From Chloroflexota bacterium (lineage in GTDB: Bacteria > Chloroflexota > Anaerolineae > VGOG01), in contig JAUWOY010000005.1 in the NCBI GenBank assembly GCA_030611885.1, positions 1 to 64,000 of the forward strand: DNA of 64,000 nt, read 5' to 3'. The notes under the pieces were generated by a model. The model saw only the letters and a program-made list of their open reading frames with translations. It did not search any database and was not told the origin of the DNA. This document shows, in pieces, positions 51,509 to 60,337 of this stretch (positions are counted from its first letter, which is position 1; every line of letters begins with the position of its first letter). The position numbers and the translations under genes were made by a program.

Positions 51509-51591
51509 CCGGCAACGTGGAAGCGCCGGGGCCGGGAGTGGCGGTGCATACGGTTGTGTCTCGCATCTGGCTACCGTTGGTGTTGAAGTAA
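51433..51591 (+). pseudogene. Displaced C-terminus of the giant protein
   Basis: In the next frame the sequence continues as ATLWAFAGTLPEGEVEYYIR, GVDVAGNVEAPGP and ends SRIWLPLVLK. This completes the last Ig-like domain broken by the frameshift. The junction is a short direct repeat (CGAAACTCGAAACCCGAAAC). Either the gene is truncated by the repeat or the assembly has an error there. Confidence 0.75.
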
Positions 51592-51618
51592 CGCGCGACT
51601 CGTTAGCGGGGCCACGGG

Positions 51619-51681
51619 ATCGGAGTCCCCAACTCGTTGGGGTGACGGCACGACACACCCGAACAAGTTCGGGACTCCGAT
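51619..51681. repeat. Inverted repeat after the giant gene
   Basis: ATCGGAGTCCC at 51619-51629 and GGGACTCCGAT at 51671-51681, with AACTCGTT/AACAAGTT related inner parts. It may serve as the end of the giant transcript. Confidence 0.7.
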
Positions 51682-51925
51682 GAGGCTAGAGTCGGTACTC
51701 CTGGAGGCGGACTTCGGAGAGGGATACGCCCCTTATCCCCCAGAATCCGACCTCGGTGGTTACTCGGTGGCTCTGCCGGCGTCCGAGCCGTGGTCGCAAG
51801 TGGCCCTGCGCCTCACCGCGGAGGACATCAGCGGCAATCGGCTGATCTACGAAGCCGATCCAGCCTACGTGGTGCCCCCTGTCCGCGCGTACATCCCACT
51901 GGTGACGAAGGAGAAAGCCAAGTGA
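51680..51925 (+). pseudogene. C-terminal fragment of a secreted protein
   Basis: An 81-codon ORF starting inside the inverted repeat, with no ribosome site. It resembles the end of an extracellular protein (VALRLTAEDISGNRL) and finishes PVRAYIPLVTKEKAK, the same P-L-V-x-K type of tail as the giant protein. Probably a remnant joined here by rearrangement. It overlaps the next gene by four bases (GTGA). Confidence 0.55.
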
Positions 51926-53514
51926 ATTGGGCAAAGGCTATCAACGTTCTGTTTCTCACCCTCGTCACACTGGCCACATCGGTTGGATGTAAGCCGCAGG
52001 AGCCAACTCCTGCTCCCACTGATCTCTGCACACTGGTCGTAGTCATGCAAATGGACGACGTGGTCACGCTGGATCCGCATCACGCTTATGAGATCACCAA
52101 CTTGATGATCCACCACAACACCTACGATACCCTGGTCGAGCATCGCCCGCCGGACCTGAGCCGGGCCTATCCCCGGCTGGCTGAGAAGTGGAGCGTCTCT
52201 GACGACGGCTTGACGTACACCTTCAGGCTGCGCCCTGGCGTCAGGTTCGCCTCCGGCAACCCAATGACAGCGGAGGACGTCTGCTTCTCCTGGACGCGCC
52301 TCATCAACCTGAAGGGCAACCCCTCGTTTTACGCCGATGTGATTGACGAGGTGAAAGTCGTTGATGAGCTCACTGTCAAGGTCAGGCTGAAGAGAGCCTC
52401 GCCGGCCTTCCTGAGCATTATCGCGGCACCGGCTATGAGCATCCTGGATAGCCAGGTGGTCAGGGCCCACGGCGGCACCGACGCCGCTGATGCCGACCAG
52501 ACCGACCAGGCCCAAGACTGGCTGGATCAGAACTCGGCCGGCTCTGGCCCCTTCAGCCTGGCCGGTTGGACGCCCAAAGGGGAGATCGTGCTGGAAGCGA
52601 ACCCCAACTGCTGGCGAGGAGCACCTGAGCTCGACAGGGTCATCATCAAGCACGTCGCTGACGCATCCACGCAGTTGGAGCTGCTCCAGCGCGGCGAGGC
52701 TGACATCGTGCACACCCTGGACATCGGCCTGGTGGACCAGGTCTTGACCGACCCCAATCTGACTCTGGTCACAGGCCAAACCCTCAACATGACCTATCTG
52801 GCCATGTCGCCTGATCCTGAACTGGGCGGGCCGTTGGCCGATCGGCGGGTGCGCCAGGCCATTGCCTACGCCCTGGACTACGAGGGCATCGTCCAGGACC
52901 TGCTCGGCGGTTACGCCGACTACGCGCCCTCCGTGATCCCGCTGGGCATCATGGGCGTGGACCCGGCCCTGAGGCGTACCCATGATCTGGCCAGAGCCAG
53001 CTCCCTGCTCAGGGAGGCGAGCTACGAAAATGGTGAACTGGAACTGGAGCTCGCCTACGGCGCCGAACCCGGCTCGCTGCGCGAGACCGTTGCTGCCAAA
53101 ATCAAGGCCGACCTAGAAGAGGCGGGCATTTCTGTCAACCTCAGGCCGATGGAGTTTTCGGAGTACCTGATCGAAATGCGCTCTCAACGACTGCCCTTTG
53201 CCCTGGGCATTTGGGTGCCAGACTACGTTGATCCCACCATGTGGAGCGATTACTTCTCCTATCCAGACAGGGGGATCGCTTACCGCGTGAAGTACGACAG
53301 CCCGGAGGCCGCCAGGTGGGCCGATGTGGTCGCCACAGCGTTCGACCCCTCTCAGCGGGAGGCAGCGGTCAGGAACCTCATCCAGGTATGGATGGACGAC
53401 GCGCCCTTCGTCATGGTCTACCAGCCCCAGCAGTTGGTGGCTTTGTCCACAGATGTTAGAGGTTTCGTCTATGATCCCGTTCTCTTTACCAACTTCTCCG
53501 ACGTGAGCAAGTAG
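51922..53514 (+). CDS. Family 5 (peptide/nickel type) solute-binding lipoprotein
   Basis: A 530-residue ABC-transporter binding protein. GTG 51922 follows AAGGAGAAAG. The signal peptide ends in a lipobox-like TSVGC, so it is a lipoprotein, followed by a Pro/Thr linker. SBP_bac_5 landmarks: VVTLDPHHAYEITN, LTYTFRLRPGVRFASG, GSGPFSLAGWTPKGEIVLEA, RRVRQAIAYALDYEGI and a C-terminal MVYQPQQLVALS. No permease or ATPase genes follow, so it is either an orphan or served by a distant transporter. Peptides are the likely ligands. Confidence 0.92.
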   Translation: MNWAKAINVLFLTLVTLATSVGCKPQEPTPAPTDLCTLVVVMQMDDVVTLDPHHAYEITNLMIHHNTYDTLVEHRPPDLSRAYPRLAEKWSVSDDGLTYTFRLRPGVRFASGNPMTAEDVCFSWTRLINLKGNPSFYADVIDEVKVVDELTVKVRLKRASPAFLSIIAAPAMSILDSQVVRAHGGTDAADADQTDQAQDWLDQNSAGSGPFSLAGWTPKGEIVLEANPNCWRGAPELDRVIIKHVADASTQLELLQRGEADIVHTLDIGLVDQVLTDPNLTLVTGQTLNMTYLAMSPDPELGGPLADRRVRQAIAYALDYEGIVQDLLGGYADYAPSVIPLGIMGVDPALRRTHDLARASSLLREASYENGELELELAYGAEPGSLRETVAAKIKADLEEAGISVNLRPMEFSEYLIEMRSQRLPFALGIWVPDYVDPTMWSDYFSYPDRGIAYRVKYDSPEAARWADVVATAFDPSQREAAVRNLIQVWMDDAPFVMVYQPQQLVALSTDVRGFVYDPVLFTNFSDVSK

Positions 53515-53522
53515 ATTTCCTG

Positions 53523-53604
53523 CTGTCAACGAATGAAGCAACGAATAAACGAATGAGTTTTGACGGCAGATCTCATTCGTTTATTCGTTGGGTATTCGTT
53601 GACG
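53523..53604. repeat. Family C-like element
   Basis: CTGTCAACGAATG and AACGAATAAACGAATGAG answered by CTCATTCGTTTATTCGTT and ATTCGTTGACGG. Same layout as 38474 and 40344, but with a different core word. Confidence 0.8.
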
Positions 53605-53626
53605 GAGAGGGCCGGGCTCAGAGGAG

Positions 53627-54370
53627 TTGGTCATTCCTCGCGCCGATCTGGTCCGCTGGCTCCAACGCCACATCGCCGTGGACGACTGGAGTCCGGGCAT
53701 GGAGACCCAGGTCCTCATCGTCGCCGGCGTGCCCCTCACCGAAACCTGGCAGGCAGTCGGTGGGGAGACCTGGAGCGTGAAGAAGCTGCTGGACTCAGCC
53801 GGCGTCCGCTGGCGGGAGAACCGGGAAAAGGCGGATCTGAAGCCAGGAGACATCGTGCCCGAAAACATGCTTCACCTGGCCCCGGCCCTGATTGACCTCT
53901 TCCACCGCTACCCGGAGACCGTCACCACCTACGGCCCGGTGCTGGACGAGGTGTTCGCCGCCTACGAGGGCGCCCTGCATCCCGACGGCTATTGGGGTTT
54001 CCCCGGCGAGACCTTCAGCACTGGCCACATCGTGGAGCAGTACATCCGGGCACAAGAGGCCGGCGTCAACATCGCCCTGCCCTCGCTTCGCCCTGTCGAG
54101 CTGATGGTGGAGCACCAGGCAACAGACGGCTGGTTCGACATTCACAACAATCCGTACATCGGCGCCCAGGCCCACGGCGTGCGCGCGCTGGGTGTGGCTC
54201 TGCCTCTACTACCCTCTCCCTCGGAGGTGAGAGTGAACGCCGCCTACGATGCCGACCTTGCAGGACGTGGCCCGGCTGGTGGTGGAGCACATGACGCGTG
54301 GCTGCTCCATGCCTGGCGCTTCACCCGCTGGGTGGACGGGAACGAGGACACCTTCCTTGCCCACTTTTGA
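53627..54370 (+). CDS. Hypothetical protein, possibly chimeric
   Basis: A 247-residue ORF from a TTG start (AGAGGAG upstream). No family recognised. Segments: WSPGMETQVLIVAGVPLTET, LAPALIDLFHRYPETV, DEVFAAYEGALHPDGYWGF, DGWFDIHNNPYIGAQAHGVR. The end (WLLHAWRFTRWVDGNEDTFL) runs into a fragment of another gene. The region is bounded by a repeat on the left and a broken gene on the right, so it may itself be a decayed or fused gene. Confidence 0.5.
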   Translation: MVIPRADLVRWLQRHIAVDDWSPGMETQVLIVAGVPLTETWQAVGGETWSVKKLLDSAGVRWRENREKADLKPGDIVPENMLHLAPALIDLFHRYPETVTTYGPVLDEVFAAYEGALHPDGYWGFPGETFSTGHIVEQYIRAQEAGVNIALPSLRPVELMVEHQATDGWFDIHNNPYIGAQAHGVRALGVALPLLPSPSEVRVNAAYDADLAGRGPAGGGAHDAWLLHAWRFTRWVDGNEDTFLAHF

Positions 54371-54407
54371 GTTGAGAGCATCGCCCAGAAGTACGTAGCC
54401 GACAAAC

Positions 54408-54638
54408 TCAAACCTGGCCGACCGGGGCGCCCTCATCGCCCAGGGCCGGAACTACGCAGATAACGGGCGCAAGACCGCGGCGGTGGCGGCGCGCGTCCTG
54501 GGGGGCGAAGACCCGACCGACATCCCGTTCCAGACGCTGGACGTGAAAAAGCTGATAGTCAACGAAACCGCCGCCCAGCGGTTGGGGCTGACCATCCCAC
54601 CCGAACTGCTCTCGCGGGCGGAGGACGTCATCCGCTGA
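54408..54638 (+). pseudogene. 3' fragment of an ABC substrate-binding protein (PF04392 type)
   Basis: The frame reads LADRGALIAQGRNYADNGRK, TAAVAARVLGGEDPTDIPF, LIVNETAAQRLGLTIPPELL and ends AEDVIR. This is the typical C-terminus of TrpX/PF04392 binding proteins. The first ~230 residues are missing and there is no start codon or ribosome site. The rest of the 54371-54819 gap holds only a promoter. Confidence 0.75.
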
Positions 54639-54713
54639 GATCCGAGTTCATCTGCTTGACACGACCGTTCACCTGCTCCCGCTGGACCCTAGTCCAGCGC
54701 CTTGGCAGCCCGC

Positions 54714-54741
54714 TTGACGTTGAGGGAAAAAGGAGTAGAAT
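54714..54741 (+). promoter_or_regulatory. Sigma70-like promoter for the 54820 gene
   Basis: TTGACG at 54714-54719, 16-base spacer, TAGAAT at 54736-54741, about 75 bases before the start codon. Confidence 0.55.
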
Positions 54742-54819
54742 ATGAGCTAGACATTCTGAATCCACCGTTCGTGGTGGGCTGACACCCCCGCATCAATAAC
54801 AACGAAAGGAGAAAGAGAC

Positions 54820-55431
54820 ATGACTGAGGAACTCAACACGACAATCGAAATAAATGAAGAACTTAAAGAACCCGCCGCGCCGAAGCGTATTGGGGTGGGA
54901 GCGAGTCTCGTAGGCCCGATTGGTGTTATCTTGATCACGGCCTACCTCATCCTGGCCTCCGTCCTCCTGCTGTACAGCCTGGTGCAGTTCTGGCCGCCCC
55001 CAATCCCGGCTGGTGAGTCGGCTCCGGCCTCCTCGCCAGTGGCCTTCCTCTTCTGGACGCTTTCGGTTTCGGATGAGGTCCGCCTGATCTTCATCGTAGC
55101 GCTGGCTGGTGCCCTGGGCAGCCTGGTACACGCACTCCGGTCGCTCTACTGGTACGTCGGCAATCGGGAATTGGTGTGGAGCTGGTTGGCGAAGTACATC
55201 CTGTTGCCCTTCGTCGGCTCAACCCTGGGGCTCGTTTTCTATTTCGTCATCCGAGGCGGATTCTTCTCTCCTGAGGCGACGATCGAGCAAACCAGCCCCT
55301 TTGGCTTCGCGGGGCTCGGTGCCCTGGTGGGCATGTTCTCGGAGCAAGCGGTGCTCAAGCTCAAAGAAGTGGCCGAGACCCTGCTGGCCAAGCCAGAGCC
55401 GGGGGGAGACGCTGTGCCACAGGAAGAGTAG
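54820..55431 (+). CDS. Uncharacterised membrane protein, ~4 TM helices
   Basis: A 203-residue protein with ATG 54820 behind AAAGGAGAAAG. A 25-residue charged N-terminus precedes TM helices at about 28-57, 86-106, 122-146 and 158-172. It ends in an acidic tail. Sequence includes LIFIVALAGALGSLVHALRS and FGFAGLGALVGMFSEQAVLK. Similar small membrane proteins occur without known function. It has its own promoter and a terminator at 55449, so it is a single-gene unit. Confidence 0.8.
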   Translation: MTEELNTTIEINEELKEPAAPKRIGVGASLVGPIGVILITAYLILASVLLLYSLVQFWPPPIPAGESAPASSPVAFLFWTLSVSDEVRLIFIVALAGALGSLVHALRSLYWYVGNRELVWSWLAKYILLPFVGSTLGLVFYFVIRGGFFSPEATIEQTSPFGFAGLGALVGMFSEQAVLKLKEVAETLLAKPEPGGDAVPQEE

Positions 55432-55448
55432 GAACGCCACACACGAAG

Positions 55449-55480
55449 CCCCTCGGCAAAGTAACAACCGAGGGGCTTTG
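55449..55480 (+). terminator. Terminator (duplicate of the hdrA terminator)
   Basis: CCCCTCGG / CCGAGGGG stem followed by CTTTGC. It ends the 54820 gene transcript and is the first part of the duplicated segment described next. Confidence 0.65.
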
Positions 55481-55590
55481 CTATTATCAGCTTACATATG
55501 CCAAATTACCCCAACAATACCCGCACGCTGTTGCTCCAACATTGAGAGCACATGCGCTCCTCGTCCACGGCGGGGTCGTAGGTCACGGCT
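55449..55590. pseudogene. Degenerate duplicate of the hdrA 3' end
   Basis: About 140 bases match 55886-56028: terminator stem, CTATTATCAGC, CAAATTACCCCA, CCCGCACGCTGTTGCTCC and CATGCGCTCCTCGTCCACGG. That is the 3' end of the downstream HdrA-like gene (minus strand). Scattered changes have destroyed the copy's coding frame (for example the cysteine codons of the zinc ribbon). It is a partial tandem duplication about 437 bases apart. Confidence 0.8.
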
Positions 55591-55735
55591 CATTCGTCGT
55601 TTCCAAATCTCGGCCCAGCCGGGCCAGGTCCACCAGCAACGCATCATGCGTCACAGCCAACGCCTGAGCCGCATCGGTGAAACCCGCCCTGGCGTTGATG
55701 GCTACCACATCCACTTGCCATAGCCAAAATGCTGT
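55583..55735 (-). pseudogene. Unidentified C-terminal gene fragment
   Basis: The minus frame reads VDVVAINARAGFTDAAQALA and VTHDALLVDLARLGRDLE before a stop. It has no ribosome site or full domain. It may be the tail of an unrelated ATPase-like protein trapped between the duplicated segments. Low certainty. Confidence 0.3.
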
Positions 55736-55777
55736 AGAGCATAATGCTCTGGAGCATTTTAACACAGCGCCATTTTT

Positions 55778-55843
55778 GCCACGAATTGACACGAATTTTC
55801 ACTAATTTTGTTCTATTTTCGTGTCAATTCGTGAAATTCGTAG
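55778..55843. repeat. CACGAATTGACACGAA inverted repeat
   Basis: GCCACGAATTGACACGAATTTTC on the left answered by TTCGTGTCAATTCGTG and a GAAATTCGTAGC end: MITE-like, about 66 bases. Confidence 0.75.
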
Positions 55844-55883
55844 CTGTTTTTCGTGTCGCTATTCGCAACCATGCCATATACAA

Positions 55884-55912
55884 AACCCCTCGGCAAACTG
55901 ACAACCGAGGGG
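55884..55912 (-). terminator. Terminator of the hdr cluster
   Basis: On the minus strand CCCCGAGG-type stem CCCCTCGG / CCGAGGGG followed by TTTTG, 31 bases after the hdrA stop codon. Confidence 0.75.
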
Positions 55913-55942
55913 CTTTCGCTATTATCAGCTACATCTGTCAAA

Positions 55943-58513
55943 TTACCCCACCAACACCCGCACGCTGTTGCTCCGACACTTCGGGCACATGCGCTCCTCG
56001 TCCACGGCGGGGTCGAAGGTCACGGGCCACTCGTTCCCGCAGCGCAGGCAACGCATCGTCGCCGCCGTCGGTTTCCTCACCCTGTCGAGGGCGCCACGAA
56101 TAGGAGTCTTGGCTTCTTTCAACGCCTCGCGAGTCTGCTGCATTTCCTCCGCTGTAACGCCCGCCCACAATTCGTCCAGCTCCCGCATCACTTTGGCCCA
56201 CTTCTGGCCCTCGGCAGCGCTGATCCAGTCCAACTGCAAGCGCTCAGGGCGCACTCCCCGTTTCTCCAAACCGTCCCACAAAGCATCAACGCGACGCACC
56301 GCCTGACGGTTGGCACTGATGTAGTGGCAATCGGCGTAGTGGCAGCCTGAGACCAGCACCACCGGCGCTCCTTTGCGAAAGGCGTACCACACGAAATCGG
56401 GACTGACCCGCCCGGAGCACATGGTGCGGATCAGGCGGGCGTTAGGCGGGTATTCTATGCGGCTTGTGCCCGCCGTGTCTGCTCCCATATATGAGCACCA
56501 GTTGCAGGCAAAGGCCACGATGGGCGGCTTGGCCCCGTCCACGTCGAGCATGGCATCTATCATGGCGTAGATGGCCTGGTCGGAGAAGTGACGCATAGTG
56601 ATGGCCCCATACTGACACTCGGCGGCGCAAGTGCCGCACCCAGCACAGGCGGCCGAGATCACGCGGGCTGGCTCTTTCTTCTGCCAGGTCATAGCGCCGT
56701 AAGGACAAACCGGGGCGCACAGCCCGCAGGACGTGCACAGGGCCTCGTCAACCACGGCGGTGATGGCCTCCACTTTGATGGTGGGGGAACTCAACAGGAT
56801 CGCGGCGCGAGAGGCGGCGGCGGAGGCCTGGGTAACTGAGTCCTTGATGTCCTTGGGCGACTCGGCACAGCCGGCCAGGAAGACGCCCTTGGTCGGCGCG
56901 TCCACCGGCTTCAGCTTGGGATGCGACTCCATGAAGAAGCCATCGGAGGTGCGCGAGAGGGTGAGGAGCTGTTTGACCGCATCGCTGTCCCGGCGGGGCA
57001 CGACTCCGATGGAGAGCACCACCATGTCCAGCTCGTGTTCCTCCAGCCGCCCGGCGGTGGTGTTCTCCACCCAGACCCGCAAGTTGCGCGTTTCGGAATC
57101 CTCCGTCACCTCGCCCGGCAGCCCCCTGATGTACTTAACCCCCGCCGCTTTGGAGCGCATGTAGAGATCCTCGAAACCCTTGCCGAAGGTCCGCATGTCC
57201 ATGTAGAAAACGGTGATGTCGGTATCTGGATAGTGGTCTTTGAGCAGGAGGCTGTCTTTGACGGTGTTCATGCAGCAGATGTTGGAACAATAGGGATTGC
57301 CCCGCCCGTCCTGGCAGCGAGAGCCGACGCACTGCACGAAGCCGATGCGCTGGGGCGTCCGCCGATCGGTGGGACGAATTAGGTGGCCTTCGGTGGGACC
57401 GCCAGCGGAGATCAGTCTCTCGAACTCCAGGCTGGTGATGACGTTCTCGTAGCGGGTGTAGCCATACTCGTCCATCTCCGTGGGGTCGTAGGCTTCCATT
57501 CCGGTGGCCACGATGACGGCCCCCACCTCGAACTCGACCATCTCATCTTGCATGTCGAAATCAATGCACTTCTTGTCGCAGGCTTCTAAACACTTGCCGC
57601 AGGCGATGGGGTTATCGCCCAGACACTCGTGGATGTTGATTATATATGCGGAAGGCACGGCCTGGGGAAAGGGGATGTAGATGGCCCGGCGGGTGGAGAG
57701 GCCCGCCTGGAACTCGTCGGGCTTGACCACCGGGCAGACCGAGACGCAGTCGCTGCAGGCAGTGCACTCACTCTCGTCAACGTAGCGGGCCTTCTTGCGC
57801 ACCCTGATCTTGAAGTTGCCCACGTAGCCGGAGATGTCCTCTATCTCGCTATAAGCTAAAAGCTCGATCTTAGGATGTCGACCGACATCCATCATCTTGG
57901 GGCCCAGAATTCATATACTACAGTCCATGGTGGGATAGGTCTTGTCCAGTTGGGCCATGATCCCACCGATGGAGGGCTCCTTTTCCACCAGATAGACCTG
58001 GTGCCCGGCGTCGGCCAGGTCGAGAGAGGCCTGGATGCCAGCCACACCCCCGCCGATGACCAGCACCGCGTCGGTGACGGGCAACTGCTCCTCGGTCTGA
58101 GGGATGAGCCAGTGGGTCCGCGCCACCGCCACGCGCACGATGTCCTTGGCCTTGCGGGTGGCCGCCTCCCTATCGCGGAGGTGTACCCAGGAGCAGTGCT
58201 CCCGGATGTTGGCCATCTCCAAAAGATAGGGGTTGAGGCCCACCTCCTGAATGCAGTTGCGGAAGGTGGGCTCGTGCAGCAGGGGCGAACAGGAGGCCAC
58301 CACCACCCGGTTGAGATTGTATTCCACGATGTGGCGCTTGATCTCCTGCTGGCCGGGGTCGGCGCAGGTATACCTGTTGCGCACCGCCACCGCCACGTCG
58401 GGCAGCGTCTCCGCGTACTCCCGCACCGCCTCGGTGTCCAAACTGCCAGCGATGTTCAGCCCGCAGTCACAGACGAAAACGCCGATACGTAGGTCTTGTT
58501 TAGGCATTTGCAT
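55943..58513 (-). CDS. hdrA: HdrA-MvhD fusion, probable selenoprotein
   Basis: One continuous frame of 857 codons interrupted by UGA at 57913-57911 (codon 201), where HdrA has the conserved cysteine of DCSICIL. Here it reads TMDCSI-UGA-ILGPKM. Domains: N-terminal Cys-containing part (VFVCDCGLNI), FAD site VLVIGGGVAG, ferredoxin motifs CTACSDCVSVC and CGKCLEACDKKC, two more clusters CTSCGLCAPVC and CAGCGTCAAEC. An MvhD domain (FACNWCSY, VSGCHYADCHY) and a zinc ribbon (CLRC, CPKC) follow. HdrA is the FAD-based electron-bifurcating subunit of heterodisulfide reductase complexes. Selenocysteine HdrA is known in some methanogens. A SECIS-like hairpin follows the UGA. Starts at ATG 58513 or 58507. 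Confidence 0.88.
57873..57913 (-). promoter_or_regulatory. UGA codon and SECIS-like hairpin in hdrA
   Basis: After the in-frame UGA (57913-57911) and 20 bases, the mRNA has GGAUGUC-GGUC-GACAUCC (57890-57873): seven perfect pairs with a GGUC loop. Bacterial SECIS elements place a loop G about 16-37 bases after UGA; here it is 28. Part of this sequence also codes for the conserved MDVGRHP, so some of the match could be chance. Confidence 0.75.
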
Positions 58514-58554
58514 TTGCACCCCCAATGGACAAGTGTGATCTAGCATGGCATACT

Positions 58555-60255
58555 CTATCTACATTCAGTCATACGAATGATTGCAAAGCGACCTTCAGCA
58601 GATAGATAGTCCACCGCGAAGGTAAAGGGAGCCACTTCTTCTGGACAGAGGAAAAAAGAGTCGCTTAGTCGCTGTCTCAGAACTTCCGAGGGTGTATCAT
58701 AGCTCAACCCTCCGGTGCCGAAGTAGTTAAAAGAAGCTATTAGAGAATAGCCCCGTGTATAAGCCAAGGACAGAAGTGATCTTTGGCGCTTGGACTCCAA
58801 TGCCTCTTTGTCCAAAGTAAACCCTAAACCTGACATAGTTGGGAAGCCTGTGGAGTATGCGATAATGCCATCATCAAACTCTATTAGTTTGGGATCTGCA
58901 GAAACATAGTATTGCCGAATGGCAACCGCTTCATCGAAGAACCATGCGTAGTGTTGATTATAGCTATCACTTCGGTAGACACCCGCAAAAAACGCAATCA
59001 CAACAACTGCCATAGTCACAACAACTATTGGGGAACTTTGCAAACGATTGAAAACACTCCAACGATCCAGCAAATGGAAAACGAAAAGGGAAACGAACAG
59101 CACAGAGATGGGGAAGTACCAATGCCCTTGATCCCACAGCGGGACAAAAAGGAAGTTGTATAGTCCAAGTAACAGCACGAATAGACCTGTTACCCCAAGT
59201 GCAAAGTCAAGTTGTCCCAGGTTCCATTCCTTACTAGCGAGCAAAACAGCACTCCATATCAGAAAAGCAACTGCAACGGCCATAGGGATAACAATCTGAG
59301 CATGGCGCCACAATCTATGAGCAGCCCAGGCTTGTGATGGATCTCTTAGGAGCGAAATGATGTCCCCAACCTTGCTGATTCCTGCGCGAGGAGATGGAAA
59401 CGTACTCTTTAGGGTGCCGCTCACCGGCATCAGGGTCCCAACCGACCAGAGATTGCTCAAAAGATACGCGATCAGCACAATGAGCACCGGCGTCGCGACT
59501 ATTACCGACAGCTTGAGCCTACGCATATCTCGATGAAGAATAGAGCGAACCACAAGCGCCACAAATAGCGCGACTGTCATAAAAGCATAGTCGAGACGTG
59601 AAAGAAATATGAGACCAAGAAGAACCCCAGTAAAAAGCGATGAAGGAACCGTCTCGACAAAGCCGGGTTTGATCATGACTAACATTAGGATCGCATATAG
59701 AAGAATAGTAAGACCACTTTCCATCCCATTAGCATAGCTCCAGAGGGAGCCATACCGAGGGTAAATGGGCGAGACGACGAAGGCATATACACCCGCAGGG
59801 AGAAGCAAAAAAACAGGAGTAAGTCGATGATTAGCGATCAAGAAGCACTTGCCCAGTAGCCAAATCGCCAGACCAATGAAGACGACATTGATGACAAGAA
59901 CTAAAGTGAGTATCGCTGGCTCAGGCAGAGACAAGACCGCTGCACCACGATACAGTAAACCTAGCAGAACTTGCCACAAAGGATGGAATCCATTCGTGGG
60001 GAGCTCTTGGTCAAACGTAAAGAAACCGCAAAGCGCGAAATTCCGAGCCACGGTAAGATAGTAGAAGGCATCTGCGGAGAAATAGGAGAAGGTTCGCTTC
60101 CAGCCATTCAATGCTACATCGAGCCCTATAGGTACCGCAAATAAGGCTATTGTTGCACCGATGATCAGATCGCCGAAGAAGGAGCAACGCCCCGATGCCT
60201 GGGTTCTCTGTTCCTGGTTGGATATGTTGCTTATGACTCTCTCGTACAAGTTCAT
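58555..60255 (-). CDS. Polytopic membrane protein, GT39/ArnT-like
   Basis: A 566-residue membrane protein with about 11-13 TM helices and a C-terminal extracytoplasmic part. The first loop carries SYFSADAFYYLTVARNFA and TFDQELPTNGFHPLWQ, as in lipid-linked-sugar-using transferases of the GT39/GT-C class (acidic pair after TM1, then a conserved loop). ATG 60255 follows AAAGGACAC; the longer ORF to 60420 overlaps the next gene. It is A+T-richer than both neighbours and interrupts the hdr gene series, so it was probably acquired or moved in. Exact substrate unknown. Confidence 0.72.
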   Translation of the reverse strand: MNLYERVISNISNQEQRTQASGRCSFFGDLIIGATIALFAVPIGLDVALNGWKRTFSYFSADAFYYLTVARNFALCGFFTFDQELPTNGFHPLWQVLLGLLYRGAAVLSLPEPAILTLVLVINVVFIGLAIWLLGKCFLIANHRLTPVFLLLPAGVYAFVVSPIYPRYGSLWSYANGMESGLTILLYAILMLVMIKPGFVETVPSSLFTGVLLGLIFLSRLDYAFMTVALFVALVVRSILHRDMRRLKLSVIVATPVLIVLIAYLLSNLWSVGTLMPVSGTLKSTFPSPRAGISKVGDIISLLRDPSQAWAAHRLWRHAQIVIPMAVAVAFLIWSAVLLASKEWNLGQLDFALGVTGLFVLLLGLYNFLFVPLWDQGHWYFPISVLFVSLFVFHLLDRWSVFNRLQSSPIVVVTMAVVVIAFFAGVYRSDSYNQHYAWFFDEAVAIRQYYVSADPKLIEFDDGIIAYSTGFPTMSGLGFTLDKEALESKRQRSLLSLAYTRGYSLIASFNYFGTGGLSYDTPSEVLRQRLSDSFFLCPEEVAPFTFAVDYLSAEGRFAIIRMTECR

Positions 60256-60337
60256 TGAAGTGTCCTTTCCACTATTGGCAATTAAGGGGACTCCATCTCT
60301 CGAACACACATGTGACGACTTCATGTCTTGCGCGAAT

